A DNA stretch of 6,439 nt, from contig JAPONU010000608.1 of NCBI GenBank assembly GCA_026713745.1, forward strand, positions 1-6,439, read 5' to 3'. The notes under the pieces were generated by a model that was not told where the DNA came from, made no database searches, and saw only the letters and a list, made by a program, of their open reading frames with translations. Positions 6,255 to 6,439 of the stretch are shown here, piece by piece. The stretch is from a bacterium. Its GTDB lineage: Bacteria > Actinomycetota > Acidimicrobiia > Acidimicrobiales > CATQHL01. Positions within the stretch are counted from its first letter, which is position 1. The number at the start of each line of letters is the position of its first letter. The translations under genes and the position numbers were made by a program.

Positions 6255-6285
6255 CGAATCGCTTCCATGGGGTCTCGACGCTCGC

Positions 6286-6439
6286 CTACTCGGGGATATC
6301 GAGGATGCGGCCGAGCACCTCGCGGATCTGGCCGAGCACAACCGGGCCGATGTGGCCTCTTCTTTCCTCGACCCGACTCGCGGTGACGGCGCGGACGTGG
6401 TGGCATTGGACGGCAGAACTCTGTGAGAGCCCATTGAAA
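6286..6439 (-). CDS. MazF/PemK-family toxin (endoribonuclease), C-terminal end (partial)
   Basis: Fifty codons plus TAG (6288-6286) are read from 6438 leftwards; the gene enters from beyond the right edge. The peptide begins FNGLSQSSAVQCHHVRAV and ends GHIGPVVLGQIREVLGRIL followed by DIPE. This fits the C-terminal part of MazF/PemK toxins: a Gly-Leu-x-x-x-Ser strand, the hydrophobic-x-x-hydrophobic-Arg-x-Val/Leu strand ('VxxHQVRxLD' type), then a Gly-rich turn and a final amphipathic helix ending in a Leu/Ile-rich tail. MazF toxins cleave single-stranded mRNA and are normally silenced by a MazE-type antitoxin encoded just upstream, which would lie outside the window. The catalytic Arg/Thr region near the N-terminus is also not visible, so activity cannot be judged. 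The nuclease gene starts 31 nt downstream on the same strand, suggesting cotranscription. Opposite-strand and other-frame translations of this stretch show no family pattern. Confidence 0.7.
   Translation of the reverse strand, partial: FNGLSQSSAVQCHHVRAVTASRVEERRGHIGPVVLGQIREVLGRILDIPE

Noticed and set aside
6255..6434. Sixty-residue N-terminal extension of the nuclease
   Set aside because: Ser/Arg/Ala-rich without pattern, and it overlaps the toxin-like coding frame; the ATG at 6254 has a ribosome-binding site.

Overview
The window is high-GC bacterial DNA with tightly packed, partly overlapping genes and two GTG starts. It encodes a lipoprotein with a Cys-Gly-Gly mature end followed by a Glu/Pro/Ala linker. 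This suggests an actinobacterium, perhaps Acidimicrobiia; the lineage is inferred from style, not from a marker gene.

Positions 1-4945 form one plus-strand block. The tail of an acylating (methyl)malonate-semialdehyde dehydrogenase (mmsA type, 1-140) is followed by a luciferase-like flavin/F420 oxidoreductase (179-1177). A complete ABC importer comes next: permease (1184-2083), ATPase (2080-2895), second permease (2892-3668) and a lipoprotein solute-binding protein of the NMT1/THI5 (ThiY/RibY-like) fold (3752-4945). Gaps are 38, 6, -4, -4 and 83 nt, so this looks like a single operon. A long hairpin follows the last stop codon. The most economical reading is a uptake-and-catabolism locus for a pyrimidine-like or other N-heterocyclic compound: the importer brings in the ring compound, the oxidoreductase may act on it, and the dehydrogenase finishes the C3 semialdehyde (malonate semialdehyde from beta-alanine, or methylmalonate semialdehyde from the thymine branch). 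Riboflavin or a thiamine precursor are alternative substrates, and no ring-opening enzyme is inside the window.

Positions 4946-5102 hold a 45-nt terminator-like hairpin and a dispersed-repeat-type palindrome (ATTCCGGC-GAAG-GCCGGAAT), between convergent transcription units.

Positions 5103-6439 are a minus-strand unit of lower GC. A truncated gene at the right edge (6286-6439) encodes the C-terminus of what looks like a MazF/PemK toxin. It is followed after 31 nt by a 383-residue protein with a clear PD-(D/E)XK nuclease core (5103-6254). The open frame of the nuclease runs upstream to 6434, but that extension overlaps the toxin gene and is not real coding. This toxin-nuclease pair is the best candidate here for an undescribed accessory or defence module, although the evidence is limited to two genes, one of them incomplete.
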